From contig NZ_JAUSYD010000001.1 of NCBI RefSeq assembly GCF_030816615.1, forward strand, positions 6,346,501 through 6,410,500: 64,000 bases of DNA, in the 5' to 3' direction. Below, piece by piece: positions 41,442-50,054 of the stretch. The notes beneath the pieces were generated by a model, which saw only the letters and a list, made by a program, of their open reading frames with translations, searched no databases and was not told the DNA's origin. The DNA comes from Streptomyces sp. B1I3. GTDB taxonomy: Bacteria > Actinomycetota > Actinomycetes > Streptomycetales > Streptomycetaceae. The translations under genes were made by a program, and so were the position numbers. Every line of letters begins with the position of its first letter. Within the stretch, counting starts at the first letter, position 1.

Positions 41442-43028
41442 ATGCCGACGGGCAGAACAGACGCGAGTGAGGCCGGAGCGAGCGTGACCGGCACGAGGAA
41501 CTCGACGGGCGACACCGGTGGGATCAACACCTACAAGGGACAGGAGCGGGCCCTGCGGGCCGACCGCCTCGGCACCCCCGGTCTCCTGCTCTCCGTCCTC
41601 GCCGCGAGCGCCCCGCTGATGGTCGTCGCCGGGGTGATGCCCACCGTCTTCGGAGTGATGGGCATCGTCGGGCAGCCACTGCTCTACGTCATTCTCGGCA
41701 TCGTCCTGATGCTGTTCGGCGTCGGTTACGCGGAGATGAGCCGTCACGTCCACAACGCCGGCGCCTTCTACGCCTACATCGCCCGCGGGCTCGGCGCGAC
41801 GGCGGGCGCGGGCGCCTCGTTCGTCGCCCTGGTCGCGTACAGCGCCATGCAGGTGGGCATCTACGGCATCCTGGGCTTCGAGGTCTCAGGCCTGTTCGCC
41901 ACCTACCTCGACGTCGAGCTCAGGTGGTGGATCCCCGCTCTCGTCTGCGTGGCCGTCGTCGGCGTACTCGGCTGGCTGAAGATCGACCTCAACGCCAAGG
42001 TCCTCGGCGTCCTGCTCGTCGTCGAGTGTGCCCTCGTCGTCGTCTTCGACATCGCCGCCGTCGGCAAGCCCGGCCCCGAGGGCCTGTCCCTGCACGCGTT
42101 CGACCCGGAGACCCTCACCGGGGCGGGCCTGGGCACCGCACTGTGCTTCTGCATCGCCGCCTTCGTCGGATTCGAGCAGGCTCCCGTGTACGCCGAGGAG
42201 ACCAGCCGCCCGCAGGTCGTCGTCTCCCGCGTGATGTTCCTCGCCGTCGGCTACGCCGCACTGTTCCTCGCCGTCAGCTCCTGGGCGCTGACCGTCGCCG
42301 CGGGACCCGGCTCCATCGCCGCCACCTCCCTCGAGGAGGGACCGGGCATGCTCTTCGGCCTGACCGAGGACCGGCTCGGCGCCACCTTCACCGACGTCCT
42401 GCACGTCCTCTTCGTCACCGGGATGTTCGCCGCGCTGCTCAGCTTCCACAACGTGGTCGCCCGCTACGCCTTCGCCATGGGCCGCGAAGGGCTGCTGCCC
42501 GCCCGATTCGGCAGGACCAGCAGGACCAGCGGAGCGCCCGCCACCGGATCGATGCTCCAGTCCGGGCTCTCCGCGGTGATCGTCGCCGCCTTCGCCGTCA
42601 CCGACGACAACCCGGCCGGCGACCCCACCGCGCCCGTCCTGCACCTGTTCACCTGGATGGGCAACGTCGGTGCGCTCGGAGTCATCCTGCTGATGGCGAC
42701 GGCCTCCTTCGCGGTCATCGCCTTCTTCGTACGCCGCGGCGCCGGCCGGGCCCAGGCCCCCCGGCTCGTCGCCTCCGGACTCGCGGGCCTGGCCCTGCTG
42801 GCCATCGCCGTCCTCACCGTCCGGGACTTCGACGTCCTGGTCGGTTCCGGCCCCGGCTCGGTCCTGAACCTGCTGCTGCCCGGTGTCATCGTCCTGGCCC
42901 TCGCGGGGGGCCTGGTCCACGGTGCCGTACTGCGCCGCACCAGGCCCGCCGTGCACGCCGGGATCGGCCTCGGCAACGAGGCGTTCCAGCTGGAGAAGGC
43001 CGCTGAGAGCCGCCCCGCGCCGCGCTGA
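41442..43028 (+). CDS. APC-family amino acid/polyamine permease
   Basis: A 528-residue membrane protein with 12 helices and a soluble N-terminus of about 40 residues. APC motifs: GTPGLLLSVLAASAPLMVVAGVMPTVFGVMG in helix 1, FGVGYAEMSRHVHNAGAFYAYIARGLG after helix 2, FVGFEQAPVYAEETSRPQVVVSRVMF in the helix 6 region, and FHNVVARYAFAMGREGLLPARFG. It imports an amino acid or amine by proton symport or exchange; the substrate cannot be read. Start ATG 41442 with GAAGGGA upstream, 33 bases after the TPR-like gene. Confidence 0.9.
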   Translation: MPTGRTDASEAGASVTGTRNSTGDTGGINTYKGQERALRADRLGTPGLLLSVLAASAPLMVVAGVMPTVFGVMGIVGQPLLYVILGIVLMLFGVGYAEMSRHVHNAGAFYAYIARGLGATAGAGASFVALVAYSAMQVGIYGILGFEVSGLFATYLDVELRWWIPALVCVAVVGVLGWLKIDLNAKVLGVLLVVECALVVVFDIAAVGKPGPEGLSLHAFDPETLTGAGLGTALCFCIAAFVGFEQAPVYAEETSRPQVVVSRVMFLAVGYAALFLAVSSWALTVAAGPGSIAATSLEEGPGMLFGLTEDRLGATFTDVLHVLFVTGMFAALLSFHNVVARYAFAMGREGLLPARFGRTSRTSGAPATGSMLQSGLSAVIVAAFAVTDDNPAGDPTAPVLHLFTWMGNVGALGVILLMATASFAVIAFFVRRGAGRAQAPRLVASGLAGLALLAIAVLTVRDFDVLVGSGPGSVLNLLLPGVIVLALAGGLVHGAVLRRTRPAVHAGIGLGNEAFQLEKAAESRPAPR

Positions 43029-43145
43029 CGCACGGTTCGGCCACTGACGGCCTGGCGGACGGCAGCGGGCGGATCGTCCTTACCGAAGAGTGACGGCCAC
43101 CCGTGGCCCCTGGTGACGGGCGGCCGCGGGTGTTCGAATGGGCGG

Positions 43146-43871
43146 GTGAACAGTCCCCCTCCCGACACGGGCGGCACACCCGTCGGCCGCCGTCTGGTCC
43201 TGACCATGCTCGGCCTCGGCGCCACCGGGGTGGTGGCCGCCCCCGTCCTGCAGCGCGCGCTGGAGAACGGCCTCGGCGCCGTCGCCGACAAGGACCCCAC
43301 CGGACTCACCGGCCTGCTGCCCAACGGCGGCGGCTTCCGCTACTACTCGGTCACCACCTCCGTGCCCGAGAAGACCGCCGCCGACTACCGGCTCACCGTG
43401 GACGGCATGGTCGACCGCCCGGCGACGTACACGCTCGGCTCCCTGAAGTCGCTGCCGCAGACCCGCACGGTGCGCGACGTCCAGTGCGTCACCGGCTGGC
43501 GCGTGCCCGAGACCCCGTTCGAAGGCGTCAGGCTCTCGGCGCTGCTGGACGCGGCGGGGGTGCGGCCCGGCGCGAAGGCGGTCCGCTTCACCTGCTTCGA
43601 CGGCGCCTACAGCGAGAGCCTCACGCTCGAACAGGCCCGCCGTCCGGACGTCCTGGTCGCCCTGCGCATGCAGGACAAGCCGCTGGCCCACTCGCACGGC
43701 GGCCCGGCCCGGCTGTACGTGGCCCCCATGTACTTCTACAAGTCGGCGAAATGGCTCTCGGGGATCACCGTCACCGACTCCGTGCGCCCCGGATACTGGG
43801 AGGAGCTCGGCTATGACGTCGACGCCTGGGTCGGCCGGTCCAACGGCCGCGACGACGCCCCGACCGTCTGA
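43146..43871 (+). CDS. Molybdopterin-dependent oxidoreductase (SuoX/MsrP fold)
   Basis: A 241-residue protein with the sulfite-oxidase-type molybdopterin domain. Cys114 in VQCVTGWRV is the expected molybdenum ligand. After it come the ALRMQDKPLAHSHGGPARLYVAPMYFYKSAKWLSGI residues that hold the cofactor. A hydrophobic segment (LVLTMLGLGATGVVAAPVL) near the N-terminus follows Arg15-Arg16, so Tat export with a membrane anchor is likely. GTG 43146 is chosen because the longer frame lacks family features. It overlaps the cytochrome b gene by 59 bases; together they form a membrane oxidoreductase pair, analogous to MsrP/MsrQ. Confidence 0.88.
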   Translation: MNSPPPDTGGTPVGRRLVLTMLGLGATGVVAAPVLQRALENGLGAVADKDPTGLTGLLPNGGGFRYYSVTTSVPEKTAADYRLTVDGMVDRPATYTLGSLKSLPQTRTVRDVQCVTGWRVPETPFEGVRLSALLDAAGVRPGAKAVRFTCFDGAYSESLTLEQARRPDVLVALRMQDKPLAHSHGGPARLYVAPMYFYKSAKWLSGITVTDSVRPGYWEELGYDVDAWVGRSNGRDDAPTV

Positions 43872-44475
43872 ACCGTCCCCGAGGATCCGCTTCACCACCG
43901 CGGAACGCTGGGTGCACCGCACCACGGCCTGGCTCGTGCTCCTCTGCGTGGCCACGGCCGCCTGTCTGTACGTTCCCCAGCTCGCGGAGCTCGTCGGCCG
44001 CCGCCGCCTCGTCGTCACCCTGCACGAATGGTCCGGGCTGCTCGTCCCCGTACCCCTGCTGGCCGGGCTCGTCTCCCGGGCGCTGCGCACCGACCTGTCG
44101 CGGCTCAACCGGTTCGGGCCGCACGACCGGCAGTGGCTGCGGGCCGCCCTGCGCCGCGAGCGCACGCCCGGCGCACGGCCGGCCGGGAAGTTCAACGCGG
44201 GCCAGAAGCTCTACGCCGGCTGGATCGCGGGCGCCGTGCTCGTGATGCTGGGCACCGGGCTGCTGATGTGGTTCACCGGCCTCGCCCCGCTGGTGTGGCG
44301 TACGGGCGCGACCTTCGTCCACGACTGGCTGGCACTCGCGGTCGGCGTCGTCCTCGCCGGGCACATGGCGAAGGCGCTCGCCGACCCGGAGGCACGCCGT
44401 GGCATGCGTACCGGGTCGGTCGAGCGCCTGTGGGCCCGTACCGAGCATCCGCTGTGGCGGGACCCGGAGGAGTAG
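43813..44475 (+). CDS. Cytochrome b561-type membrane subunit
   Basis: A 220-residue protein with four membrane helices and His residues placed for b-type haem: WVHRTTAWL (helix 1), TLHEWSGLL (helix 2), YAGWIAGAVLVMLGTGLLMWFTG (helix 3) and FVHDWLALAVGVVLAGHMAKAL (helix 4). It is the expected quinone-linked electron partner of the molybdopterin protein whose gene end it overlaps by 59 bases. This overlap is longer than usual for coupling; a later start such as the GTG further downstream cannot be excluded, but the first histidine helix begins at residue 34. Confidence 0.87.
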   Translation: MTSTPGSAGPTAATTPRPSEPSPRIRFTTAERWVHRTTAWLVLLCVATAACLYVPQLAELVGRRRLVVTLHEWSGLLVPVPLLAGLVSRALRTDLSRLNRFGPHDRQWLRAALRRERTPGARPAGKFNAGQKLYAGWIAGAVLVMLGTGLLMWFTGLAPLVWRTGATFVHDWLALAVGVVLAGHMAKALADPEARRGMRTGSVERLWARTEHPLWRDPEE

Positions 44476-44481
44476 CGGGGG

Positions 44482-45879
44482 CTACAACACCAGGGACAGC
44501 AGCATGATGAAGCCCAGCGAGACGACGGAGATGATCGTCTCCATCACCGACCAGGTCTTGATCGTCTGCGGGACGTCCATGCCGAAGTACTCCTTCACCA
44601 GCCAGAATCCCGCGTCGTTGACGTGGCTGAAGAAGAGCGAACCCGCACCGACCGCGAGGACGAGCAGCGCGACGTGCGACGTCGACAGGTCGGCGGCCAG
44701 GGGGGCGACCAGACCGGCCGCCGAGATGGTGGCCACGGTCGCGGAGCCCGTCGCCAGGCGGATCGCGACGGCGATCAGCCAGCCGAGCAGCAGGGCGGGG
44801 ATCGACCAGTTCTCGGAGAACTCCAGGATCATCTGGCCCACGCCGGCGTCGATGAGGGTCTGCTTGAACCCGCCGCCGGCGCCCACGATCAGGAGGATGC
44901 CCGCGATCGGGGCGAGCGACTTCTCGACGGTGACGGAGAGGCGGGCCCTGGTGAAGCCGGCCGCACGGCCCAGGGTGAACATGCCGACGACGACGGCTGC
45001 CAGCAGCGCGATCAGCGGCGAGCCGATGACGTCGGTGACCCGCTGGACGTGGTTCTCCGGGTCGTCCACCACGATCTCGACGAGTGCCTTGACCAGCATC
45101 AGCACGACGGGCAGCAGGATCGTCGCCAGGGTCGCGCCGAAGCTGGGACGGCGGTCCAGGTCCTCGGACGGACGCTGCGGGACCATCTTCTCCGGCGCCT
45201 CGATGTCCACCCAGCGGGCGGCGTAGCGGGAGAAGACCGGACCCGCGATGATCACGGTGGGGACGGCCACCAGCACGCCGAGGGCGAGCGTGACACCCAA
45301 GTTGGCACCGAGGGCGTCGATCGCCACCAGCGGGCCGGGGTGCGGGGGGATCAGCCCGTGCATCACGGAGAGACCGGCGAGCGCCGGGATCCCGATCCGC
45401 ATCAGTGAGTAGTTGCCGCGCTTGGCGACCAGCAGCACCACCGGGATCATCAGCACGATCCCGACCTCGAAGAACAGCGGAAGCCCGATGATCGAGGCGA
45501 TCAGGACCATCGCCCACGGCATCGCCCGCCCGCTCGCCTTGGCGAGGATCGTGTCGACGATCTGGTCGGCGCCGCCGGAATCGGCGAGCAGCTTGCCCAG
45601 GATGGCACCGAGAGCGATGAGCACGCCGACGCCCGCGACGGTCGAACCGAGGCCCGCGGTGAAACTGGCGATCGTCTTCGCCGGGTTGGCCCCGGCGAAG
45701 GAGCCGAGGGCGAGCGAGCCGATGGTCAACGCGAGGAACGCGTGCATCTTGAGCTTGGTGATGAGCAGGACGATGACGGCGATGCCCGCCAGGACGGCGA
45801 TGCCCAACTGGGCGTTGCCGGCCGATGTGATCGGTTCGACTGCATCGGCTGCCAGCATCTCGACGCTGAGACTGGTCAC
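44482..45879 (-). CDS. gntP: Gluconate:H+ symporter, GntP family
   Basis: A 465-residue membrane protein with 12-14 helices. GntP hallmarks: LLITKLKMHAFLALTIGSLALG, the PPHPGPLVAIDALGANLG segment, GAGGGFKQTLIDAGVG, and RLATGSATVATISAAGLVAPL. GTG 45879 starts the protein at VTSLSVEMLAADAVEPITSAGN. It imports gluconate together with a proton. It lies 11 bases after the gluconokinase gene in the same operon, and the divergent GntR at 46545 is the probable repressor. Confidence 0.94.
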   Translation of the reverse strand: MTSLSVEMLAADAVEPITSAGNAQLGIAVLAGIAVIVLLITKLKMHAFLALTIGSLALGSFAGANPAKTIASFTAGLGSTVAGVGVLIALGAILGKLLADSGGADQIVDTILAKASGRAMPWAMVLIASIIGLPLFFEVGIVLMIPVVLLVAKRGNYSLMRIGIPALAGLSVMHGLIPPHPGPLVAIDALGANLGVTLALGVLVAVPTVIIAGPVFSRYAARWVDIEAPEKMVPQRPSEDLDRRPSFGATLATILLPVVLMLVKALVEIVVDDPENHVQRVTDVIGSPLIALLAAVVVGMFTLGRAAGFTRARLSVTVEKSLAPIAGILLIVGAGGGFKQTLIDAGVGQMILEFSENWSIPALLLGWLIAVAIRLATGSATVATISAAGLVAPLAADLSTSHVALLVLAVGAGSLFFSHVNDAGFWLVKEYFGMDVPQTIKTWSVMETIISVVSLGFIMLLSLVL

Positions 45880-45890
45880 GGTGATGATCC

Positions 45891-46400
45891 TTAAGAGTCG
45901 AGCCGGCGCAGCGCGGCGACGGCCCGTTCGGTGATTTCCTCGGGGGTGCCGGACACGTCGACGGCCACGCCGGCCTCGTCCTCCTGCAGCGGCTGGAGGG
46001 TCGCGAACTGGGAGTCGAGGAGGGCGGTCGGCATGAAGTGGCCCTTGCGGTCCGCCATCCGGCGCTCGATGAGCGGCCGGTCGCCGGTCAGATGCAGGAA
46101 GACGGCATCCGGGGCCTCGTTCCGCAGCCGGTCGCGGTAGGCCCGCTTGAGCGCCGAACTGCTGACGACCCCGCCGAGCCCCGCCCGGCTGTGCGCCCAC
46201 TGCCCGATCGCGTCCAGCCAGGGCCAGCGGTCGTCGTCGTCCAGCGGGGTTCCGGCCGACATCTTGGCGATGTTGGCCGGCGGGTGGAAGTCGTCGCCCT
46301 CGGCATAGGGGACGCCGAGTGCGGCGGCGAGCAGGGGGCCGATCGTGGTCTTGCCGGTCCCTGCTACGCCCATCACCACGACGACGTGGGGGGTGCTCAT
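45891..46400 (-). CDS. gntK: Gluconokinase
   Basis: A 169-residue P-loop kinase that phosphorylates gluconate to 6-phosphogluconate, feeding the pentose phosphate route. Walker A is GVAGTGKTT; further GntK motifs are EGDDFHPPANIAKMSAGTPLDDDDRWPWLDAIG, the Ser-rich SSSALKRAYRDRLR, and DRKGHFMPTALLDSQFATLQPL. The start is ATG 46400 (MSTPHVVVVMGVAG). It is the first gene of the gntK-gntP operon. Confidence 0.95.
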   Translation of the reverse strand: MSTPHVVVVMGVAGTGKTTIGPLLAAALGVPYAEGDDFHPPANIAKMSAGTPLDDDDRWPWLDAIGQWAHSRAGLGGVVSSSALKRAYRDRLRNEAPDAVFLHLTGDRPLIERRMADRKGHFMPTALLDSQFATLQPLQEDEAGVAVDVSGTPEEITERAVAALRRLDS

Positions 46401-46469
46401 TGGTGCCTCGCTGTCTTCATCGACATCGGTCCGCGACATCGGTCCGTCGCGCTACTGAAACGCATTACA

Positions 46470-46506
46470 TACGACTTATTCAAGGGGCTGTGACATAAAC
46501 GTCGTA
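46470..46506. promoter_or_regulatory. Divergent gnt promoter region with TACGAC/GTCGTA half-sites
   Basis: The 144-base gap between gntK and the GntR gene is AT-rich in its right half. It carries TACGAC (46470-46475) and its reverse complement GTCGTA (46501-46506), each next to TTATT/AAAC-type AT-rich bases. These could be GntR half-sites controlling both directions. Confidence 0.55.
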
Positions 46507-46544
46507 CTTTTTGTTCCCGGAGGCCGCCCCGTAGGGTTGTGCGC

Positions 46545-47246
46545 ATGACCACACCTGCTCAGGGGCTCCATACGCATGTGCTGGACGCCCTGGGGCTGGA
46601 GATCGCCGCGGGTGACTGCCCACCCGGCATGGTCCTGCGCACCGACGAGCTCGCCCAGCGTTTCGACGTGTCACGCACCGTCGTACGCGAAGTGGTCCGC
46701 GTCCTGGAATCCATGCACCTGGTCGAGTCCCGGCGCCGCGTCGGGGTCACCGTGCGGCCCACCGAGGAGTGGAACGTCTACGACCCACAGGTCATCCGCT
46801 GGCGGCTCGCCGGCTCCGACCGGTCCCGGCAACTACGCTCCCTCACCGTGCTGCGGTCCGCCGTCGAACCCGTCGCCGCGGGCCTCGCGGCCCGTCACGC
46901 CACGGCGGAGCAGTGCGCCGCGCTCACGGAGTGCGCCCTCGGCATGGTCGCGACCTCACGCGGCCAGCAACTGGAGGGTTACCTCCGGCACGACATCGCC
47001 TTCCACCGCATCGTGCTCAACGCCTCCGGCAACGAGATGTTCGCGCGGCTCGGCGACGTCGTCGCCGAGGTCCTCGCCGGGCGTACCCACCACCAGGTGA
47101 TGTTCGAGGACCCCGACCCCGCCGCCGTCACCCTCCACGTCCGGCTGGCCGAAGCCGTCCGCGAGGGGGACTCCGGGGCGGCCGAACGGCTGACCAAGGA
47201 GATCGCGGTCGGCGCGCTGCACGAACTGGACGTACTGGCCCCGTGA
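46545..47246 (+). CDS. gntR: GntR/FadR-family regulator of gluconate use
   Basis: A 233-residue protein. The winged helix (residues about 8-75) reads HVLDALGLEIAAGDCPPGMVLRTDELAQRFDVSRTVVREVVRVLESMHLVESRRRVGVTV. The C-terminal all-helical FCD domain has metal- or ligand-binding His/Asp residues (YLRHDIAFHRIVLNASGNEMF; ALHELD). Start ATG 46545; GTG 46539 is two codons earlier. It is divergent from gntK-gntP, so it most likely represses that operon with gluconate or a derivative as inducer, as described for the Streptomyces GntR of the same arrangement. Confidence 0.92.
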   Translation: MTTPAQGLHTHVLDALGLEIAAGDCPPGMVLRTDELAQRFDVSRTVVREVVRVLESMHLVESRRRVGVTVRPTEEWNVYDPQVIRWRLAGSDRSRQLRSLTVLRSAVEPVAAGLAARHATAEQCAALTECALGMVATSRGQQLEGYLRHDIAFHRIVLNASGNEMFARLGDVVAEVLAGRTHHQVMFEDPDPAAVTLHVRLAEAVREGDSGAAERLTKEIAVGALHELDVLAP

Positions 47247-47321
47247 GCGGCGCCCCGCCCGGGTACGGTGGGCGTGTTCGATCTTCGGGACGACGGGGCA
47301 GTCGGGATGGGAGACCACGGC

Positions 47322-48407
47322 ATGGCACAGCAGGTACGAGGGGTCATCGCACCGGGGAAGAACGAGCCCGTGCGCGTCGAGACGATCGTGGTGCCGGACC
47401 CAGGTCCCGGTGAGGCCGTCGTCAGCATCCAGGCGTGCGGCGTCTGCCACACCGACCTGCACTACAAGCAGGGCGGCATCAACGACGACTTCCCCTTCCT
47501 GCTCGGCCACGAGGCCGCGGGTGTCGTGGAGTCGGTCGGCGACGGCGTCACCGACGTGCGGCCGGGCGACTTCGTCGTCCTCAACTGGCGTGCGGTGTGC
47601 GGTCAGTGCCGTGCCTGTCTGCGCGGCCGCCCCTGGTACTGCTTCGACACCCACAACGCGAAGCAGAAGATGACCCTCCTGGACGGCACCGAGCTCTCCC
47701 CGGCGCTCGGCATCGGGGCCTTCGCCGAGAAGACCCTCGTCGCCGCCGGTCAGTGCACCAAGGTCGACCCGGAGGTCTCCCCGGCCGTCGCCGGACTGCT
47801 CGGCTGCGGTGTCATGGCGGGCATCGGCGCCGCCATCAACACCGGCCAGGTCGGCCGCGGCGACTCCGTCGCCGTCATCGGCTGCGGCGGCGTCGGCGAC
47901 GCGGCGATCGCCGGTGCCCGGCTCGCGGGAGCGGCGAAGATCATCGCGGTCGACATCGACGACCGCAAGCTGGAGACGGCGAGGAGGATGGGCGCCACCC
48001 ACACCGTCAACTCCCGCTCCGACGACCCGGTCGAGGCCATCCGCGCGCTGACCGGCGGCAACGGCGCCGACGTCGTGATCGAGGCGGTCGGCCGGCCGGA
48101 GACGTACAAGCAGGCCTTCTACGCCCGCGACCTCGCCGGCACCGTCGTCCTCGTCGGCGTCCCCACGCCCGAGATGCGGCTCGAACTCCCGCTCCTCGAC
48201 GTGTTCGGCCGCGGCGGTTCGCTCAAGTCCTCCTGGTACGGCGACTGCCTGCCCTCGCGCGACTTCCCCATGCTCATCGACCTGCACCAGCAGGGCCGCC
48301 TCGACCTCGGCGCCTTCGTCACCGAGACCATCCAGCTCGGCGAGATCGAGCAGGCCTTCGCCCGGATGCACGACGGCGACGTCCTGCGCTCGGTGGTGGT
48401 CTTCTGA
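47322..48407 (+). CDS. mscR: S-(hydroxymethyl)mycothiol dehydrogenase
   Basis: A 361-residue class III-like zinc alcohol dehydrogenase. Catalytic zinc: Cys in [13 protein letters not shown] and His in LLGHEAAG. Structural zinc: the cysteine cluster [18 protein letters not shown] site: [27 protein letters not shown]. The [29 protein letters not shown] start and WRAVCGQC are those of mycothiol-dependent formaldehyde dehydrogenases, which convert S-hydroxymethyl-mycothiol to S-formyl-mycothiol. ATG 47322 is chosen by that N-terminus. The metallo-hydrolase gene follows in a one-base overlap and probably completes formaldehyde removal. Confidence 0.92.
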   Translation: MAQQVRGVIAPGKNEPVRVETIVVPDPGPGEAVVSIQACGVCHTDLHYKQGGINDDFPFLLGHEAAGVVESVGDGVTDVRPGDFVVLNWRAVCGQCRACLRGRPWYCFDTHNAKQKMTLLDGTELSPALGIGAFAEKTLVAAGQCTKVDPEVSPAVAGLLGCGVMAGIGAAINTGQVGRGDSVAVIGCGGVGDAAIAGARLAGAAKIIAVDIDDRKLETARRMGATHTVNSRSDDPVEAIRALTGGNGADVVIEAVGRPETYKQAFYARDLAGTVVLVGVPTPEMRLELPLLDVFGRGGSLKSSWYGDCLPSRDFPMLIDLHQQGRLDLGAFVTETIQLGEIEQAFARMHDGDVLRSVVVF

Positions 48408-49036
48408 TGGCAGCCCGCATCGACCACCTGGTCACCTCCGGAACCTTCGCCCTCGACGGCGGTGAGTGGGACGTCGACAACAACGTCTGGATCGTCGGCG
48501 ACGACACGGAGGCCGTCGTCATCGACGCCGCCCACGACGCCGCCGCCATCGAGGCCGCACTCGGTGGCCGTACGCTGCGTGCCATCATCTGCACCCACGC
48601 GCACAACGACCACATCGACGCGGCCCCGGCCCTCGCCGACGCGACCGGGGCACCGATCCTGCTGCACCCCGACGACCTCGTGCTGTGGCGGCAGACCCAC
48701 CCGGACCGCACCCCGGACGCGGAACTGGCCGACGGCCAGGAGCTGGAGATCGCCGGCACGCGCCTGACGGTCATGCACACTCCGGGCCATGCCCCGGGAG
48801 CCGTCTGCCTGCACGCACCGGAGCTGGCCACCGTCTTCACCGGTGACACCCTCTTCCGGGGCGGGCCGGGCGCCACCGGCCGCTCCTTCTCCCACTTCCC
48901 GACGATCGTCGACTCGATCAGGGACCGGCTGCTCTCCCTCCCGCCGGGGACCACCGTCCGCACCGGGCACGGGGACTCCACGACCATCGGCGCCGAGGCC
49001 CCGCACCTGGACGAGTGGATCGCCCGCGGGCACTGA
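48407..49036 (+). CDS. MBL-fold metallo-hydrolase, putative S-formylmycothiol hydrolase
   Basis: A 209-residue metallo-beta-lactamase-fold enzyme. Zinc motif HXHXDH is complete: THAHNDHIDAA; further ligands are His in HTPGHAPG, Asp in FTGDTLF, and His in TGHGD. The fold is that of glyoxalase II-type thioesterases. It is translated from TGATG directly after the mycothiol dehydrogenase, a conserved pairing in actinobacteria, which suggests that it hydrolyses the S-formylmycothiol product to formate and mycothiol. The specificity is inferred from neighbourhood. Confidence 0.9.
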   Translation: MAARIDHLVTSGTFALDGGEWDVDNNVWIVGDDTEAVVIDAAHDAAAIEAALGGRTLRAIICTHAHNDHIDAAPALADATGAPILLHPDDLVLWRQTHPDRTPDAELADGQELEIAGTRLTVMHTPGHAPGAVCLHAPELATVFTGDTLFRGGPGATGRSFSHFPTIVDSIRDRLLSLPPGTTVRTGHGDSTTIGAEAPHLDEWIARGH

Positions 49037-49039
49037 CGG

Positions 49040-49999
49040 TCAGAGGGCGTCCGGGGCGTCCGGGGCGTCCGGCCACGCGGTGAGCCGCTGTCCGCTCTCG
49101 AAGCGGCGCGGCTCACCCGTGACCGGATCGGTGAACTCGAGCACCCTCGCGACCAGTTGGAGCGGGCGGAGGTAGTCCCCGGGGCCGGGCTCGGGCTCCA
49201 CCACCGGATAGACCGGATCGTTCACCAGCGGCAGCCCCAGTGCGTTCATGTGGACCCGCAGCTGATGGGTGCGCCCGGTGGTGGGCAGCAGCCGGTAGCG
49301 GCCGAGCCCACCCCTGTGCTCCAGCAGCTCGATCCTGCTCTCGCTGTTGGCCTCGCCCGGCTCCTCGCGCGCCGCGATGACCCCGCGTTCCTTGACGATC
49401 CGGCTGCGCACGGTGCGGGGGAGCGCGAGCTCCGGGTCGTACGGTGCCACCGCTTCGTACTCCTTGCGTACCAGCCGGTCCCGGAACAGCGTCTGGTACG
49501 CGCCCCGGTCCTCGGCCCGTACGACGCAGAGCACCAGGCCGGCGGTCAGCCGGTCCAGCCGGTGCGCGGGCTGCAGCTCCGGCAGCTCCAGCCCGTCGCG
49601 CAGCCGCGCGACCAGGGTCTGGGTGACGTGCCGGCCACGCGGGGTGGTGGCCAGGAAATGCGGCTTGTCCGCGATCACCAGGCGGTCGTCGCGGTGGACG
49701 ACGCCCACGGGGAAGGGCACCGGCTCCTCGGGCGCGAAGTCACGGTGGAACCAGAGGTGGCGCCCGGCCGTGTACGGCTCGTCCGCCCGCACCGCACCGC
49801 CGTCCGCACCGACGAACCTGCCCTCGGCCAGCATCGCGTCCACCCTCCCGGCGCCGATCGCCCCCGCGAACCGGTGCAGCAGGTGGTCCCGGACGGTGGG
49901 CCAGGCCCCGGCCGGATCCGCCGGGAACCGCACCCGCACCGGGTCGACACCCGCGCGCTGGGGGAGCGGGGCGGCGGGCGGTTTCGCCCGTCCTCTCAT
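49040..49999 (-). CDS. RluA-family 23S/tRNA pseudouridine synthase
   Basis: A 319-residue protein with the RluA motif I, HRLDR, in PAHRLDRLTAGLVLCV; its Asp is the catalytic residue. Motifs II and III follow as RKEYEAVA and TGRTHQLRVHMNALGLPLVNDPVYP. The N-terminal 80 residues contain a short S4-like segment (RVDAMLAEGRFVGADG). It isomerises uridines in rRNA or tRNA. The C-terminus ends in DAPDAPDAL, encoded by a 9-base tandem repeat (gtccggggc), a small slippage-prone extension. Start ATG 49999. Confidence 0.92.
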   Translation of the reverse strand: MRGRAKPPAAPLPQRAGVDPVRVRFPADPAGAWPTVRDHLLHRFAGAIGAGRVDAMLAEGRFVGADGGAVRADEPYTAGRHLWFHRDFAPEEPVPFPVGVVHRDDRLVIADKPHFLATTPRGRHVTQTLVARLRDGLELPELQPAHRLDRLTAGLVLCVVRAEDRGAYQTLFRDRLVRKEYEAVAPYDPELALPRTVRSRIVKERGVIAAREEPGEANSESRIELLEHRGGLGRYRLLPTTGRTHQLRVHMNALGLPLVNDPVYPVVEPEPGPGDYLRPLQLVARVLEFTDPVTGEPRRFESGQRLTAWPDAPDAPDAL

Positions 50000-50054
50000 C
50001 GCATGGGTCCTTGTCACCGGAGGGGGCCCGGTACGGACGGGCGCAGCCCCTTCA

